A DNA stretch of 64,000 nt from contig OW051494.1 of assembly GCA_932521035.1 (NCBI GenBank), positions 4,946,001-5,010,000 on the forward strand, given 5' to 3'. The notes under the pieces are model-generated. The model worked only from the letters and a program-made list of their open reading frames with translations, was not told where the DNA came from and did no database searches. The translations under genes were made by a program, and so were the position numbers. Below are positions 40,785 through 52,156 of this stretch, one piece after another. Position 1 is the first letter of the stretch; every line of letters starts with the position of its first letter. This stretch comes from Oscheius dolichura (taxonomy: Eukaryota > Nematoda > Chromadorea > Rhabditida > Rhabditidae).

Positions 40785-42171
40785 CTATTTATTGAAAGCA
40801 TGCAATTTGCCGGATCGGTTAGACTTTCCATCCTTCCTCTCAATAGCAGAGGTCTTCTTCTTGGAATTGACGATACCCGTGATATCAACCAAAATAAGCG
40901 TCTCCTTTGTGATTTTCATGAGTAGAACGGGATTTGAAATAGTTTTTTGGTGGACCGTGATTGGTTTATCTTCTGCCCCATCCTCTACGTGACCATCTCT
41001 TCTAAAGTAGCCATATACCTTATCCCATGGCATGATCTTCAAAATACGGCGAATCTCTCGCAAAAGGTCGCCTAAGGTGCCAGACGGGTCGAACTCCACC
41101 ATGTGTTGATTCTCATCATCCTCACAGAAACAGGCTGTACATAATTAGGGTACAGTATATAGAAACCAACTTTTGATTTGAATGAGTGACGGATGTTCCG
41201 CCCCTTTTCCACAAATGCGAAGAGCAAAGTCGTCTTTCAAAGCCTCCATGGAAAAGTGGGAATCCAGATCGAAACGGTTGAAGTAGTTGATCCGCTCGGG
41301 GAATAGGGCCTTGAGAGCGAGGACGGTTTCGCAGCGGTACGGCAAACGACAGCATTCTGCAGGGCAGATCGGAGCAATTCCTTTGTTCTCGCACTCGCTC
41401 AGGATGTGGTTGAGGCAGCTCACACACACAGAGTGCTCACACTCCTGTTCCGAGGGAAAATTGCGCAAAACTTCTCCTTCACATTCTGGCATGCCTTGGC
41501 ACGGAACTTTTGCCTGAATAACCGTCAACAATAGCGTCAAACTAATGGGGGCATACAAAACTTATGGGCTTTTTTCCCTTCCTGGTCTTCTTTTCCATTG
41601 GTTGACATTTTCCAGGAGGGCAAGTGCCTTTTCCTTCTGTCCACTTCTCAACACAGCCAGTGCACATCTTTACATGACAACAAGGAAGTGCTTGCAGTTT
41701 GTTGTTATCCAGATGAGCGCCACAGGGGCCTGCACATTTCTCGCGTTCGTCTTCATCCAAGGGGATATTGCAGCTGGCGACAGGGCATATAGGCTGGTCG
41801 CTGAATTGTTTCGATCACACCTATACAAGCAGATAGCATACACCTTATAAGCATCATCAAAACATTTGCCACAGAGTTCATGAAGACAATTGGTGCGGCC
41901 CGTATCTGTCGCGTAGCTTAGCTTGCGCTGGCAGTTCTCATTTTCGCAACAGTTCCACTTCTGGTCGGGCGCCTGGACCAGCAGCGAGTAGCAGTGGGGA
42001 ATAGGGCACACCTAAAGTTTCTGGAACTGACAACATTCACCGCCTTACCTGGCTCTTTGCAATTTGTTTCTCCACACAAACCATACAGATTGTATGAAGA
42101 CAAGGAATAAGTTGCGAAGTTACATCGCATTGTGTAAATTTACGGCACGAGCCACAAAATACTGTGCTCAT
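40785..42171 (-). CDS. Multi-RING-like cysteine-rich protein
   Basis: Minus-strand gene built of repeated RING-like zinc modules. Module 1 has CGSCRKF...CLHTICMVCVE. Module 2 has CCENENCQRKL...CLHELCGKCFDD and DQPICPVASCNIP. Module 3 has CAGPCGAHLDNNKLQALPCC and VKMCTGCVEKW...CPPGKCQPM. Module 4 has CQGMPECEGEVLRNFPSEQE, CEHSVCVSCLNHIL and CPAECCRLPYRC. All share the Cys..Cys..C-H/V-x-x-C-x-x-C spacing, and module 4 is closest to a true RING. A C-terminal domain (MVEFDPSGTLGDLLREIRRI, KVYGYFRRDGHVEDG, LLMKITKETLILVDITG) could be a ubiquitin-like or other beta-grasp fold. Introns are about 40 nt, and joins were chosen by phase. An E3 ubiquitin ligase function is plausible but not shown, and the exact family was not recognised. 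Confidence 0.8.
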
Positions 42172-42212
42172 GTCGACACTACAACTGATCGCGGATAGTA
42201 TTCCAAGTAGCA

Positions 42213-43246
42213 ATGGCTTACTTTAGCCAACAATATTAATCCACCTTATGTCAAAACATGTTTTTAGATCCTTGGGATAGAGCCAAGAATAACGCCCTCT
42301 GGTTCAACTTTTTGTAAATGTACTCTGCTCAAGACTACTGGATTTGAAGACTTTGTCTGTGTTGCGATACGAATACAGAACTTATCTCCTCAATGCTATG
42401 CGTATGTTACCTTTATATACTTATCGCAGTTACTCAGAATTGTTCAAGGTCGTCCATGCCACTCAAATTCATATTCTTCTTACCTTTTGTTCGACAATAA
42501 CGAGTCTGAGATCGAAACAATACCGTAAGTTTTTTTCTATTACAGAATAGTTATTTTTTCAGGCCGGGTAAAGATGGAACTTTGCTTATTTCCTTTCCAC
42601 AACACCTCCTAATTAATTCGACTGCCGTTCAAGTAGTTGTCGATTGCAGTTGGACATTGGCGTTAGTTCAAAATATCCCTAAAATCTGTATTTATCTAGA
42701 TCCACCAATATTGTCTCCCCTTGGATGACTCGACAATTAGTAAACATCAATAGTGCCCATCCTTTCGAATCATTTGTTATTCTGGTATCAAACCCCTGTA
42801 AATGGACAAAACTTGATGACATAAGAAGCTGCCCAGAAGAAGGTAATTGCTTATTATAAATACTTGAGATAATTTATTTCCAGAAGCAGTATTAATCAAA
42901 ACACTTGCTTCTGTATGTTTTCATAATCGTCGGTTTCCAGGAATAGCACTTCACACCTTTCGAGAAATTTTTCCTAAATTAGAGATATGCGACTATGGAT
43001 ACTGGCAGGTGGGCAATTTTCTAATGTCTTCACGCTGTTTTAGTTGTTGATCGGAAGAGAGGAATTTTCTGGTGTGATGATTGCGTCTTCTTGCAAAAAT
43101 AATGGTATACTTGATATCGCTTATAGCAGGTAACCTTGTTGCTGTATTCATGGATCTTCTTTTACAGATGTGCAACACAGTTGTATACAGTACTCAACAA
43201 ATTAAAAGAAGATACCAGCCACAGCTCGCCGAGGCCAACACCTTAA
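42213..43246 (+). CDS. Multi-exon gene, unrecognised product
   Basis: Six short exons join in phase. The first readable exon is ILGIEPRITPSGSTFCKCTL (42259). Next are IVQGRPCHSNSYSSYLLFDN, GKDGTLLISFPQHLLINSTA with VVVDCSWTLA, STNIVSPWMTRQLVNINSAH, SFVILVSNPCKWTKLDD and AVLIKTLASVCFHNRRFPGI. The last parts are WQLLIGREEFSGVMIASSC and TVLNKLKEDTSHSSPRPTP. Introns are 28-40 nt. No ATG is in frame in the first readable exon. An ATG at 42213 followed by a GC donor, or an unseen 5' exon, could supply it. The final codons and stop lie in a dispersed repeat shared with 55163-55490, so the original 3' end may have been altered. No domain was recognised. Confidence 0.55.
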
Positions 43247-43530
43247 AGGTCTAAAAATTCGCGCTGTGCTCGAATGCTAATGCCGTTTTTATGCATTTTT
43301 ATGTATTTCTGATCATTTCTCGTGTCTTGCCGACCCCGAAATACTATAAAATAAACGAAAAAATAGTCAAACACAGAAAAATTCGAAAGAAAACGTAAAT
43401 GAGTGCATTTTGTTCCGGAATGACCCAAAAATAACTTTTTACCATGATATTCTTTCGTTGATAACTCAAAATGGTCCCCACAAAGTGGCTAATTGATTGC
43501 CGTAAACAAGAAAAAAATCGGATGTCACAG
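43225..43530. repeat. Dispersed repeat, copy A
   Basis: About 300 bp that aligns by eye, with substitutions and small gaps, to 55163-55490. Shared landmarks in the same order are CAGCTCGCCGA, CAATGCTAA/GAATGCTAA, TTTTATGCATTTT, a GATcaTTTCTCgtg/GATggTTTCTCtgg block, CATTTTGTTCcGGAA/AATTTTGTTCaGGAA, CTCAAAATGg/GTCAAAATGt and GATGTCA. Copy A starts inside the last codons of the preceding gene. Confidence 0.65.
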
Positions 43531-43542
43531 TTTTGAGAAAGA

Positions 43543-44012
43543 AATGCTTAAAGAATATCATGAAGTTCTCGAAAGTGAAGAGTTGGAGAAAAACAGTGCG
43601 TAAACAGCAAACGGCAGGGCTTTTTGTTCTTCAAATTATGGTATCCAAACTTTGTCGACGTCTGGCAGCCTTATTTAGATATTCATTTTTGGTGCTCTTG
43701 GGCTCATTCGATACAGAAAAAAATACTGATCAGGAAGTAATTTTCTCACTAAAATCTGTTTAGGATTTGATATTGAAAAACTCAAAAAACTCAATTTCTT
43801 TTCAATGGTACAGTTCCATCACCCCCAAAAATTACTTCCGGCTCTTTCGAACATGCTGGATCGAATGCAATTTACAGAAAAAAGTAAAAATGTGTGGTTT
43901 TTTCATGCTGAGTGCGACAAAGTTGTATTGGCCGAAGAGCAAAAATTGCACTGGTCCTGGCACGACCACTGTGGCGTTGACTTCTCTTCTTCCGCGGCTA
44001 GCTATGAGTAGA
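43543..44012 (+). CDS. Small unrecognised gene or gene remnant
   Basis: Exon 1 (MLKEYHEVLESEELEKNSA) joins in phase to YSFLVLLGSFDTEKNTDQE after a roughly 80-nt intron. A final open stretch reads IEKLKKLNFFSMVQFHHPQK, LLPALSNMLDRM, VWFFHAECDKVVLAEEQKLH and WSWHDHCGVDFSSSAASYE. This last stretch looks protein-like, with Trp, Cys and His residues. The obvious GT-AG intron before it (around 43737-43763) would join in the wrong phase, so the model is either missing an exon or broken. MVQFHH at 43805 is an alternative start. The gene lies directly after repeat copy A. No family was recognised. Confidence 0.4.
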
Positions 44013-44140
44013 TAACATTTTATATAAGAATAAAATAATCTCTCAAAAATTCGTTGCACAAGTTGTTAATGAAACAAAAACGAACGTGATATACATTGAT
44101 AGAAAGGGAGAATAAACTTTTGATAGACGCCTGGTATGTG

Positions 44141-47100
44141 TCACCGGCGCTCAGTCTCAAATTTGCCACCCCGTGGAGTAAAAGAAGCTGTCCTTTGTAT
44201 GACCCTGGATGGCCGCTCCCCAGAAACGCTTTCATTTTCCTTTTCCCTGAGAACAATGCCTTCTGTGAGATCAAGTAAATGCTGAGAATAACTTTCTGAA
44301 GAATACTTCGACATTGTGAAGCCATTGGACCTACCAATATATATACAGGATCGTCTCTTATTACCAGAAACGGAATATATTTTGCTTTGGTCCACACCGG
44401 CTCTACAGTAAACCTCCACGTCCTGAAACATGTCTATCTGACCATAAATCATGCTTACTTTTCCACTGCCGTAAGCGGCATGCACTCGTACTCCTGTGTT
44501 GACAAGGTGTTTGAGAACCAGGGACTTCTGCTTGAGGGGGTCGGTCGAGAACGACGGGTTGAAGAAGAGCAACCCGTGGGGGAAGTTGTGCTGCGCCAGC
44601 CAGGCGGAGAGTGTCCGCTGTTGCATATCGGGCCGGGCAGTGATGTAGATGATCATGTAGCCCTGCTCATGCCAGTGCCTGACGACGTCCACAGCCCCCG
44701 GCCGGACCCGCGGGTCCTTTCCCGTAACCGAGATGGACGCCGTGAGAGAACCGTCCACGGAGAACACGACACAGTGCGTATCCTTGAGGACGACGGCCAT
44801 GAACGCGTCCAGGTAGGAGCGATCTCCGTTGACGACCATTTTGATGGAGTGGAGGCCGCAGGGCAGCTCGTTTCGGATGTTGACGGCCAGCCGCCCGTGG
44901 GAATCCGTCTCGAATGAGCCCAGTCGGTACCACTCGCCTCGGTAAGGGCAGACGAAGACAGTCACCATTTCCCGGGACAGAGCCACCAGATCCATCGGCC
45001 CATAGAAAAATTTGGCGTGGATTGTTTGTTCACCCATCCCGCTGACGACGAGGACATCGTTGGCTCGATGATTTGGAGAGAGGTTGCCGATCTGAATAAG
45101 CGGGATACATTGTGGGGAGGTCGCCCACCTTGAAGCGGGACCGCCTCCGCTGCCATTTCATGGGGAGGAGCTCGAGGTGGAGAGGGATGCTGGCCGAGGG
45201 AAGGCAGACGGCCAACGCCGTCTCCTCACAACGAACGAATTGTCTCAACACGAAGGCGGCCACATCTTGGGATTCCCAGTAGGAGGCGTGGAGGATGTGG
45301 GGCAGAGCAGACGACGGCAGGGCCACCATGGCTGGAACGACTGGTCTGACCTGGGGAGGGGAGAGTTACCATTGGGGCAGTAGAGCAGCTGGTCGGTCCG
45401 CTTGTTGCCCCACAGGATACTGGTGTCAATGGAGGAGTCGTAGTGGAAAGGCTTGCCGTCACCAAGGGGGAACCGCTGGTACTTGGGCACATTCGAGGGA
45501 GGGACCATGGACATCGAGGGGAGAAGAACTGGCTCGACCCGACACCCGCACGGGTCCAGGGGGTAGTAGAGGTTGAACAGCTGGCAGTCTAGTGGCTCGA
45601 TTTCTGGAAGGGGTTCGACTGGGGCCAGAGAGGCACGGTACCTTGTTCGGAGAGCTTGCGCTGGGCCAAGACGAGACCCAGAGGACAGCCGAGGAGGAAG
45701 GCCGCGCTGGGTTGAAAGACGAGTCGGGAGGAGGGCATGCTGAGCGAATCGACGGACATGGCCCCGAAGGAGATCTTCTTCTTTATGTGACCGGCCGAGG
45801 GAGGGGCAGAGTGCTGGCGGGGAGATCGTGGTGGCACCCGGTGGGCCGACGTGCCGTTGAGGTCGGCCTCGACGCGGAATTCATGGCAGGAGTGGGTTCC
45901 CTGAAAGGCGTTGTCTCGGGTGACTAGAGATGCCCACGTCCTCCTTGTCCTCCTCGGGGATACAGGACACGTTGTGGCGAGAAAGGCCATGGAACTCCTT
46001 GTGGACGAGGGCTTCGTAGAGGAGGAGGCCTCCCACGGCGTCCCCCACCACAAAGACGTCCCCATTGAAAGTCGGCTGGGCGGCGGCGAACTCGGAAAAA
46101 GTGTCGTTTGCCCGACGGATTGTGCATTCGACAGCCTGAAGATAAGAACTTGGAGGGAAGAGAGGGGACCGGAGACCTCGTAGTAGTGGACGGGGTCAGC
46201 AGCCACGAACAGAGCCAGTGAGGGGTGGAGGAGGCCGAAGTTCGGCGAGATGGAGGACAGCCGGTTGACGGTGCCGCTGAGCTCGGCCCCGCAGCTGACC
46301 AGCTCCACGTGGACGCGCTCCTTCAGCTGGGGGTAGTGCTTCTTGATGAGAACGTCGATCGTCGACCTGAACCCCTTGGCTACAGTACCCCCACGGCCCT
46401 CACTTGAAGGTCTTCGAGTCGGTCGTCTTAGAGTCGGCCGGATGTTCCGGGGAGAAGTCCCCATGGAAGACCATAATTAACAGCGCGGCATCTGCCGCAG
46501 TGGAGGGTGTCGCCGGGGCCGAATCTGGAAATTGTCCGTGTCCGGGAGGAGGCCTAATGAGCCGGCTCACTCTCGTCACAACACTCAAGCTCGAGTTCCG
46601 AGCTCCAGCGGATGATCGAGGGCTTCTGCGGGAGGGGGCCCTCGTCGCAGTCGTAGTAGACGTCGTCCGAGGAGGCCTCCGAGTGCTCGTCCTCCTCCGC
46701 CTCGTCGTTGTCTCTGCAATCCATACTCATGCCCATTTGACACATTGTTGTCGCCGGAAATGCCCTATTGATTCAGAGTTTTTCCCGTCCAGCCACGCGA
46801 GCAGCTCCCTTGTTTGAGCTCAAATAGTGGCCCACGTGAGCAGATTCAACACCCGACCGACGCACTTCTTGTTCATGACGGTCGAGAGGTGGAGGGCCAG
46901 CTCGTGCTCCAGGCAGCGGATATCGTCCATCGTCAGCCCGTACCACTCGTCCTGCCAGGCCCAGGCCTGTCGGTGTGCCCTCAGCATCGTCCTCCGCAGG
47001 GCGAGGTCGTGAATCCAGCGCTCTGCCCGCGACTAAAGCCTATTATTGTCGGCCGGCAGATGACAAAACCACCTGCAGTCCCCAGTAGCGGAACTCTACT

Positions 47101-48883
47101 CGGCACAGCTTATAGGCACACATTATCGGCTTACCTGGAAACGGTATTGAACGGGGAGAGAGGACACCGACCGCGTTGGACGCACTCCTGGACCCAGTCG
47201 TCTGTGAGAGGCCCGCGGCCCGTCTTCCTGCTCCGGAACAGCTTCGGGTCCTCCTCCTTGAGGTAGTCGGCCGATGAGATCGGGTCCACCACGAAGTCCA
47301 TCACGTCGACGGTCCGATTCTTCAGCTCTTCGCCCTTGAGGTTGAATATGTTCGGCTGGTCGCCCGCATCGTTGCAATAGACCGTCTCGACCTCGATGCT
47401 GACCCTGTCCATCATGGGCGTCGAGTACCTGAGACCCCCCGCGTCGTCGGCGCCTCGTCCTCCCCCACCTCGTTTTCGTCGTAGGATAGGCATTCCAGCT
47501 CTCCTCGTGGGCGTCCATTGCAGACGACGGCATAATCGAGCGAATCCACGCTGAAAACACATGCCCAATTGTCAAATATTTATATTCGAGTAGGCGTATC
47601 ATGGGCATCCTCCGACGACCTGGGAACTTTGGCAATTAGCCTAATTAGTGGTTGGAAAGTGGCCATGTCGGAGCCAATCAGGAGAGAGAGAATATTTGTG
47701 ACTGCCACGGGAAAGCGACGAGGCCATACCTGGTATTTTACTGCCGACATGGTAAATCTTGAAGGTGTACTGTCCGCTGCCCCCGGGTCCGTCCTCGTAC
47801 GGCTGGTTGGTGATGATCTCCACTCCGCTGTCATGTCCAGACGACTCCTGTCTGCTCTTTTTCTAAATTCTTCTGCTCATTTCTGCCGATCAGAAACGTT
47901 TTGTTCACGGAAAAGGTTGGGAGAACCGGTTCGAGGGATTATCCCCTTATACTCTCCCGGAAGGCAGCCCCTGCCCTTGGAAGAGCTTCCTTTGTTATTT
48001 CCCTCGGCTATATTCCTCCTTATATTGTTGCCCAATCGAACGTTATAGAGCGGAAATTACGTGGGGTTGTACATTGGCAAAGAGTCACAACTAATAACAA
48101 ACAATTATATAACTGGTCCATCACAAAAACATCGTGCCCTTAGTCCCTGGATGGCAAACAATTCCCACAGAACTGAGTGAATAATTAAAATCCTGCCGCG
48201 GGGGTTCCGCTCCTTGTTGTCATTTTAGGGTGTCATAATCTTCGCCGAATTGCCATCTTTCTTTCGCGATTTCTGGGTGCTAATCCTTACTAATTCCGAA
48301 GCCTTTTTGCTAAATCCTAACTAGAAAATAAGAAATACAGAAGTATGAATGAGACAACAGTGGCAGATGAAAACACACTGTTTGGTTCGTATAGAAAATG
48401 GTCAGAAGTGACCTTGTGGCGGCACGCGGTGGGACTTGGATATGATAGTTCCTCTTTGGGACAAAATGTCGAGGGACAAAAGATGAACATCTTTGATCTA
48501 CGTGAACCGATACCAAGAGCCATTATTGACAATAAAAGAGTCGTAAAGAGTGTAACCCGTGATAGTCTAATGGATGCTGGATTCATCTTCATCACAACAT
48601 GAAAGATGGATATAAAAATTACCATTTTATATTTCTATGTTACAACGATATGACCTTGATATATAATTTATAATGTAAATGGTTGGATGTGCATATATAT
48701 AGGATTTTTTCTTCTTGTTATAAAATTTGAAATTTATGTTTCATGGATTACTCGGGTGAGGGAAACGATTTGGCAGAGAATGTAAATCTAACAGTAAAAC
48801 CGTGCCTGTATCATGTAGAGTTGTGCAATTCGGTATTCCTCCACAGTCATAGGTAGAAGAATTCTGTACTCCTTGACCAACAT
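44141..48883 (-). CDS. PITPNM: Membrane-associated phosphatidylinositol transfer protein (rdgB/PITPNM)
   Basis: Full-length rdgB-type protein, exchanging phosphatidylinositol and phosphatidic acid at ER-plasma membrane contacts. Exon 1 (48883-48806) begins [20 protein letters not shown]. After a 0.95-kb GC-AG intron the PITP domain continues: [81 protein letters not shown] and [20 protein letters not shown]. The acidic [12 protein letters not shown] (around 46660) matches a FFAT motif for VAP binding. A lipase-like/DDHD part has [19 protein letters not shown], where the nucleophile Ser is absent as in the family, plus [33 protein letters not shown] and LLYCPNG. The LNS2 part has [40 protein letters not shown] and [10 protein letters not shown]. 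Coding exons are GC-rich except the AT-rich exon 1. Confidence 0.94.
48345..48602 (+). CDS. Possible small nested gene, antisense in PITPNM intron 1
   Basis: Unspliced 85-codon frame in the long first intron of PITPNM, opposite strand. It follows an acceptor-like AAATACAG four bases before the ATG, the same arrangement as most genes here. The product ([20 protein letters not shown] ... [16 protein letters not shown] ... [14 protein letters not shown]) is hydrophilic with no TM segment or signal peptide. No family was recognised. It may be a real small protein or a chance frame; amino-acid composition is protein-like. Confidence 0.45.
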   Translation: MNETTVADENTLFGSYRKWSEVTLWRHAVGLGYDSSSLGQNVEGQKMNIFDLREPIPRAIIDNKRVVKSVTRDSLMDAGFIFITT

Positions 48884-49595
48884 TTCTGATGGAATAAAAT
48901 ATTTGCCGAAGATTTGTAGAACAGCTCATGTCGCCATCTTCTGCGACAGCCAGAGGAGCCCAGATAAAAAGGGTGTGCAAGCCCCGCCCCCCAGTCAGAA
49001 CCGCGTCGATACGAATTCCGTGATAGGCCACAGTTATGAATAAACGAGAAGTTCAGCGCTCACATCGAAGACTTTAGAATTCAGGCGGAAATCAGTAAAC
49101 ATTATCGATGCCGATACCAACTGATTAGATATCGGATCAGAATATAAATGTGCTCTATTCCCGCAGTCATAATGCTTTCGACCTTTAGAGAGTAAATTCA
49201 TCTCTTTCTCTCTCTATTGCAATACAAACTCATGCTCATGAGTAAATGAAATTGCTGTGATTACTTTGTTTGTTCGTGTCAGCAAGAGCACTGTCTATAT
49301 CATTTTATGTTGAAGCTTATTCCTTGATGCCTGAATATTTGTTTATCTAATGTTTCAGTTCCAGAACTACTCTGCTGCTACTAACCTATAATATTATTAG
49401 TATTTTCATCTCGTTCTAAGGTTTGTTTTTTTTAATAATATCCTTCATGACTGTCAGTTGTTTGAAAAAAGGGTGTCCGTTCGTATTTGGTTCGTATTTG
49501 TATAATTATTCAATTTTTGGTTTATAATCGGAAATGTTTCATAGTAACCAACGTTACTTGTAACATTGGAATGTTTTCAGCATTTATTATCACAG
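48884..49595. other. Divergent promoter region between PITPNM and PPP4C
   Basis: AT-rich. The minus-strand acceptor-like TTCCATCAG lies two bases before the PITPNM ATG. Near 49080-49140 there are several ATCGAT/GATATCGGAT-like short palindromic words, and near 49200-49220 a CT-rich run. TTTTCAG lies about 16 nt before the PPP4C ATG. No coding exon is supported. Confidence 0.4.
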
Positions 49596-50949
49596 ATGGC
49601 AGAAAATACGGCAGCACGAGCGGAGTCTCCAACCATAGGCGCTAGTCCAGTAGAAATGTCGAATGAGGACCTTGACAAGTATGCGCCCACATAGCTTTTA
49701 ACGTCTTATAGGCATATTTCCACTTTAATGAAATGTGAATTAATCTCCGAACAAGATGTAAAAACTCTTTGTTCCAAAGCCAGGGAAATATTGGTGCAAG
49801 AGGGAAATGTGCAAATTATTGACTCACCTGTGACGGTATTATTCTTTCTGAATCTTAATTATATTGTTTAGATATGCGGCGATATCCATGGACAATTTTA
49901 TGATTTAATGGAGCTTTTCAAGGTTCTTCAAGTTGAAACATTTTAGTTTAACATTTCAGGTCGGAGGTCAAATTCCTGACACCAACTATTTGTTCCTGGG
50001 AGATTTTGTAGACCGCGGATTTTATTCAGTTGAAACATTTTTACTTCTTTTGGCTTTAAAAGTTCGCTATCCCGATCGGATGATGCTCATCCGGGGAAAT
50101 CACGAAAGTAGACAAATTACACAGGTTGGGTTGTGGGATAATTTTTTTTGTATATTATCGTTTTTTAGGTATATGGATTTTATGACGAGTGCTTACGAAA
50201 ATACGGTAATGCCTCAGTTTGGAAATGCTGCACAGAAGTTTTTGATTATCTATCTCTCTCGGCAGTAATTGATGGCAAGGTTAATAGTACAATTTATGTG
50301 GGTAACATTTAATTGTAGGTGTTTTGTGTCCACGGTGGCCTTTCTCCTTCAATAAACACACTTGATCAAATTAGATCTATTGATCGGAAGCAAGAGGTTG
50401 GTTACACTTATACGCTACGGAATTGGCTCTAAAAGGATGCAAGATGTCTAAAGGTGAACGAGTTCAGGTACCACATGATGGTCCAATGTGTGATCTACTC
50501 TGGTCAGACCCGGAAGATAGCTCAAACGGATGGGGAATGAGTCCTCGTGGCGCCGGATACCTTTTTGGATCAGACGTAGTTAAGGTATTTCTTGTCTTTA
50601 ATTAGTTACATTCATGTCAGACATTTTGCGATGCTAATGGTGTTGATTTGATTTGCCGAGCTCACCAACTAGTTATGGAAGGATATAAATGGCATTTTAA
50701 TGAAAGTGTCCTAACCGTATGGTCAGCACCAAACTATTGTTATAGGTTGTTATCAGAAATTACTATCATATTAATAATTTAGATGTGGAAATGTAGCAGC
50801 TATTCTTGAATTAGATGAACAGTTAAACAGAGATTTCACTATTTTTGAAGCAGCTCCACAGGTTTCTTTGCGCTGGACAGATATTTATTTGTTTTCAGGA
50901 AAATCGCGGTGCTCCTGCCAAAAAACCCCAGCCTGATTACTTTCTTTAA
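49596..50949 (+). CDS. PPP4C: Serine/threonine protein phosphatase 4 catalytic subunit
   Basis: PPP-family metallophosphatase. All metal- and phosphate-binding motifs are present: GDIHGQ (49873), GDFVDRG (50001), [79 protein letters not shown] and [20 protein letters not shown]. The protein ends DYFL, the C-terminus methylated in PP4/PP2A-type enzymes, and it is PP4-like rather than PP2A or PP6 ([18 protein letters not shown]). A 20-residue N-terminal extension ([20 protein letters not shown]) precedes the usual start and is Ala/Ser-rich. At least seven introns, mostly 30-45 nt. The gene appears complete. Confidence 0.96.
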
Positions 50950-51152
50950 CCGATTGCCAAAAATGCCAACTTATTTTTATTTTCCCATATCTCTTTATGA
51001 ATTTGTACGTGTACTGTTTGTGCATTAAATTTTATTCGCTAATAACTATAAAATCGCATACCTCTACATTGTTTTGCGTGCTCTGCTCTAGTTATTTCAT
51101 ATTATCTTCAAATGCTCACGTAACTCTTTAATGCTAAGTGATACCTTTTAGA

Positions 51153-51962
51153 ATGATTCGTCTAGGTTCTCGAATAGCAATAAGATTTTGCTCAAATTCT
51201 ACAGCAGGAATTTCTAGTGAAATGAGGAACAAGATAAATGATATGGTTAATGTAAGCAGGAAATCTCACTTATAAAATCCCTAAATGTTGCAGAGTAGCG
51301 ACGTTGTTGTTTTTATGAAAGGTAACCAACAAGAACCGATGTGTGGATTTTCGAGAAATGTTAAGCTGGTTTGTTTACCTGTTTTTCTGTCTTGTTAGCT
51401 GTCTTAATATACATCACCGATTCCTGTGTGGAATCGTTCTCATTTCCTAAAACTTTATAAGTTCGCCTAAAATGGCTAAAAATATGATTGAAAATAGTGC
51501 AGACAGACAACGGGAATCGGTGAAAGATTGATCATGACCATCAACATTTTTTGATTTTATTGGATTATTTAATAGATATTGGATTATCATCAAGTCAAGT
51601 TTAAAGACTATAACGTACTGGCGGATCAGGAGGTTAGGGAAGCTATAAAAGTGTACAGCGAATGGCCGACTATACCACAGGTAAATTTTTTATATTTTCA
51701 TTGTAAGCAAGTGTAAAGAAAAGCTAGACCGTTTTCAATACTACTGAAAACTTTGCTTATCTGACAAGATCACTTTCAAAAATTCAATGTTTGCAGGTGT
51801 ATATGAAAGGTGAATTTGTTGGAGGATGTGATATAATGGTTCAGATGCACAAAGAAGGAGAAATAAGGTATTCTGATTTTTTTTCTGTAGTAATGCCGTT
51901 ACAGTGACTTCTTCGATGAAAAGAAAATCGCCAGCAAATATGGTAACTACAAAGATGAATAA
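51153..51962 (+). CDS. GLRX5: Mitochondrial monothiol glutaredoxin 5
   Basis: Monothiol glutaredoxin that carries iron-sulphur clusters in mitochondria. The N-terminus ([17 protein letters not shown]) is an amphipathic mitochondrial presequence. The core has [20 protein letters not shown] with the CGFS active-site motif, [20 protein letters not shown], the glutathione-binding [20 protein letters not shown] and the ending [16 protein letters not shown]. The second intron is about 200 nt, longer than most; the others are 40-50 nt. ACCTTTTAG precedes the ATG by one base. It follows PPP4C after about 200 bp on the same strand, so the two may be co-transcribed. Confidence 0.95.
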
Positions 51963-52156
51963 GATTGTAGGATTCAATTTCTTAAGTTTTTAATAGTTAT
52001 AAAGTTTAATACAAGTGAATGTTTTGGAATAGGACCCAAAGGACACTTATTTACTGCTTGTCTTCGAAAGTGCGTTACAATAATACTTTATATACTGCTA
52101 AAACGAATTTTGAAACAGCATAGTAAATCAACAACAATAAAACTAAACAACGTCGT

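Noticed and set aside
44387-44917. 176-codon plus-strand frame opposite PITPNM
   Set aside because: Shadow of the conserved LNS2-coding exon on the other strand.
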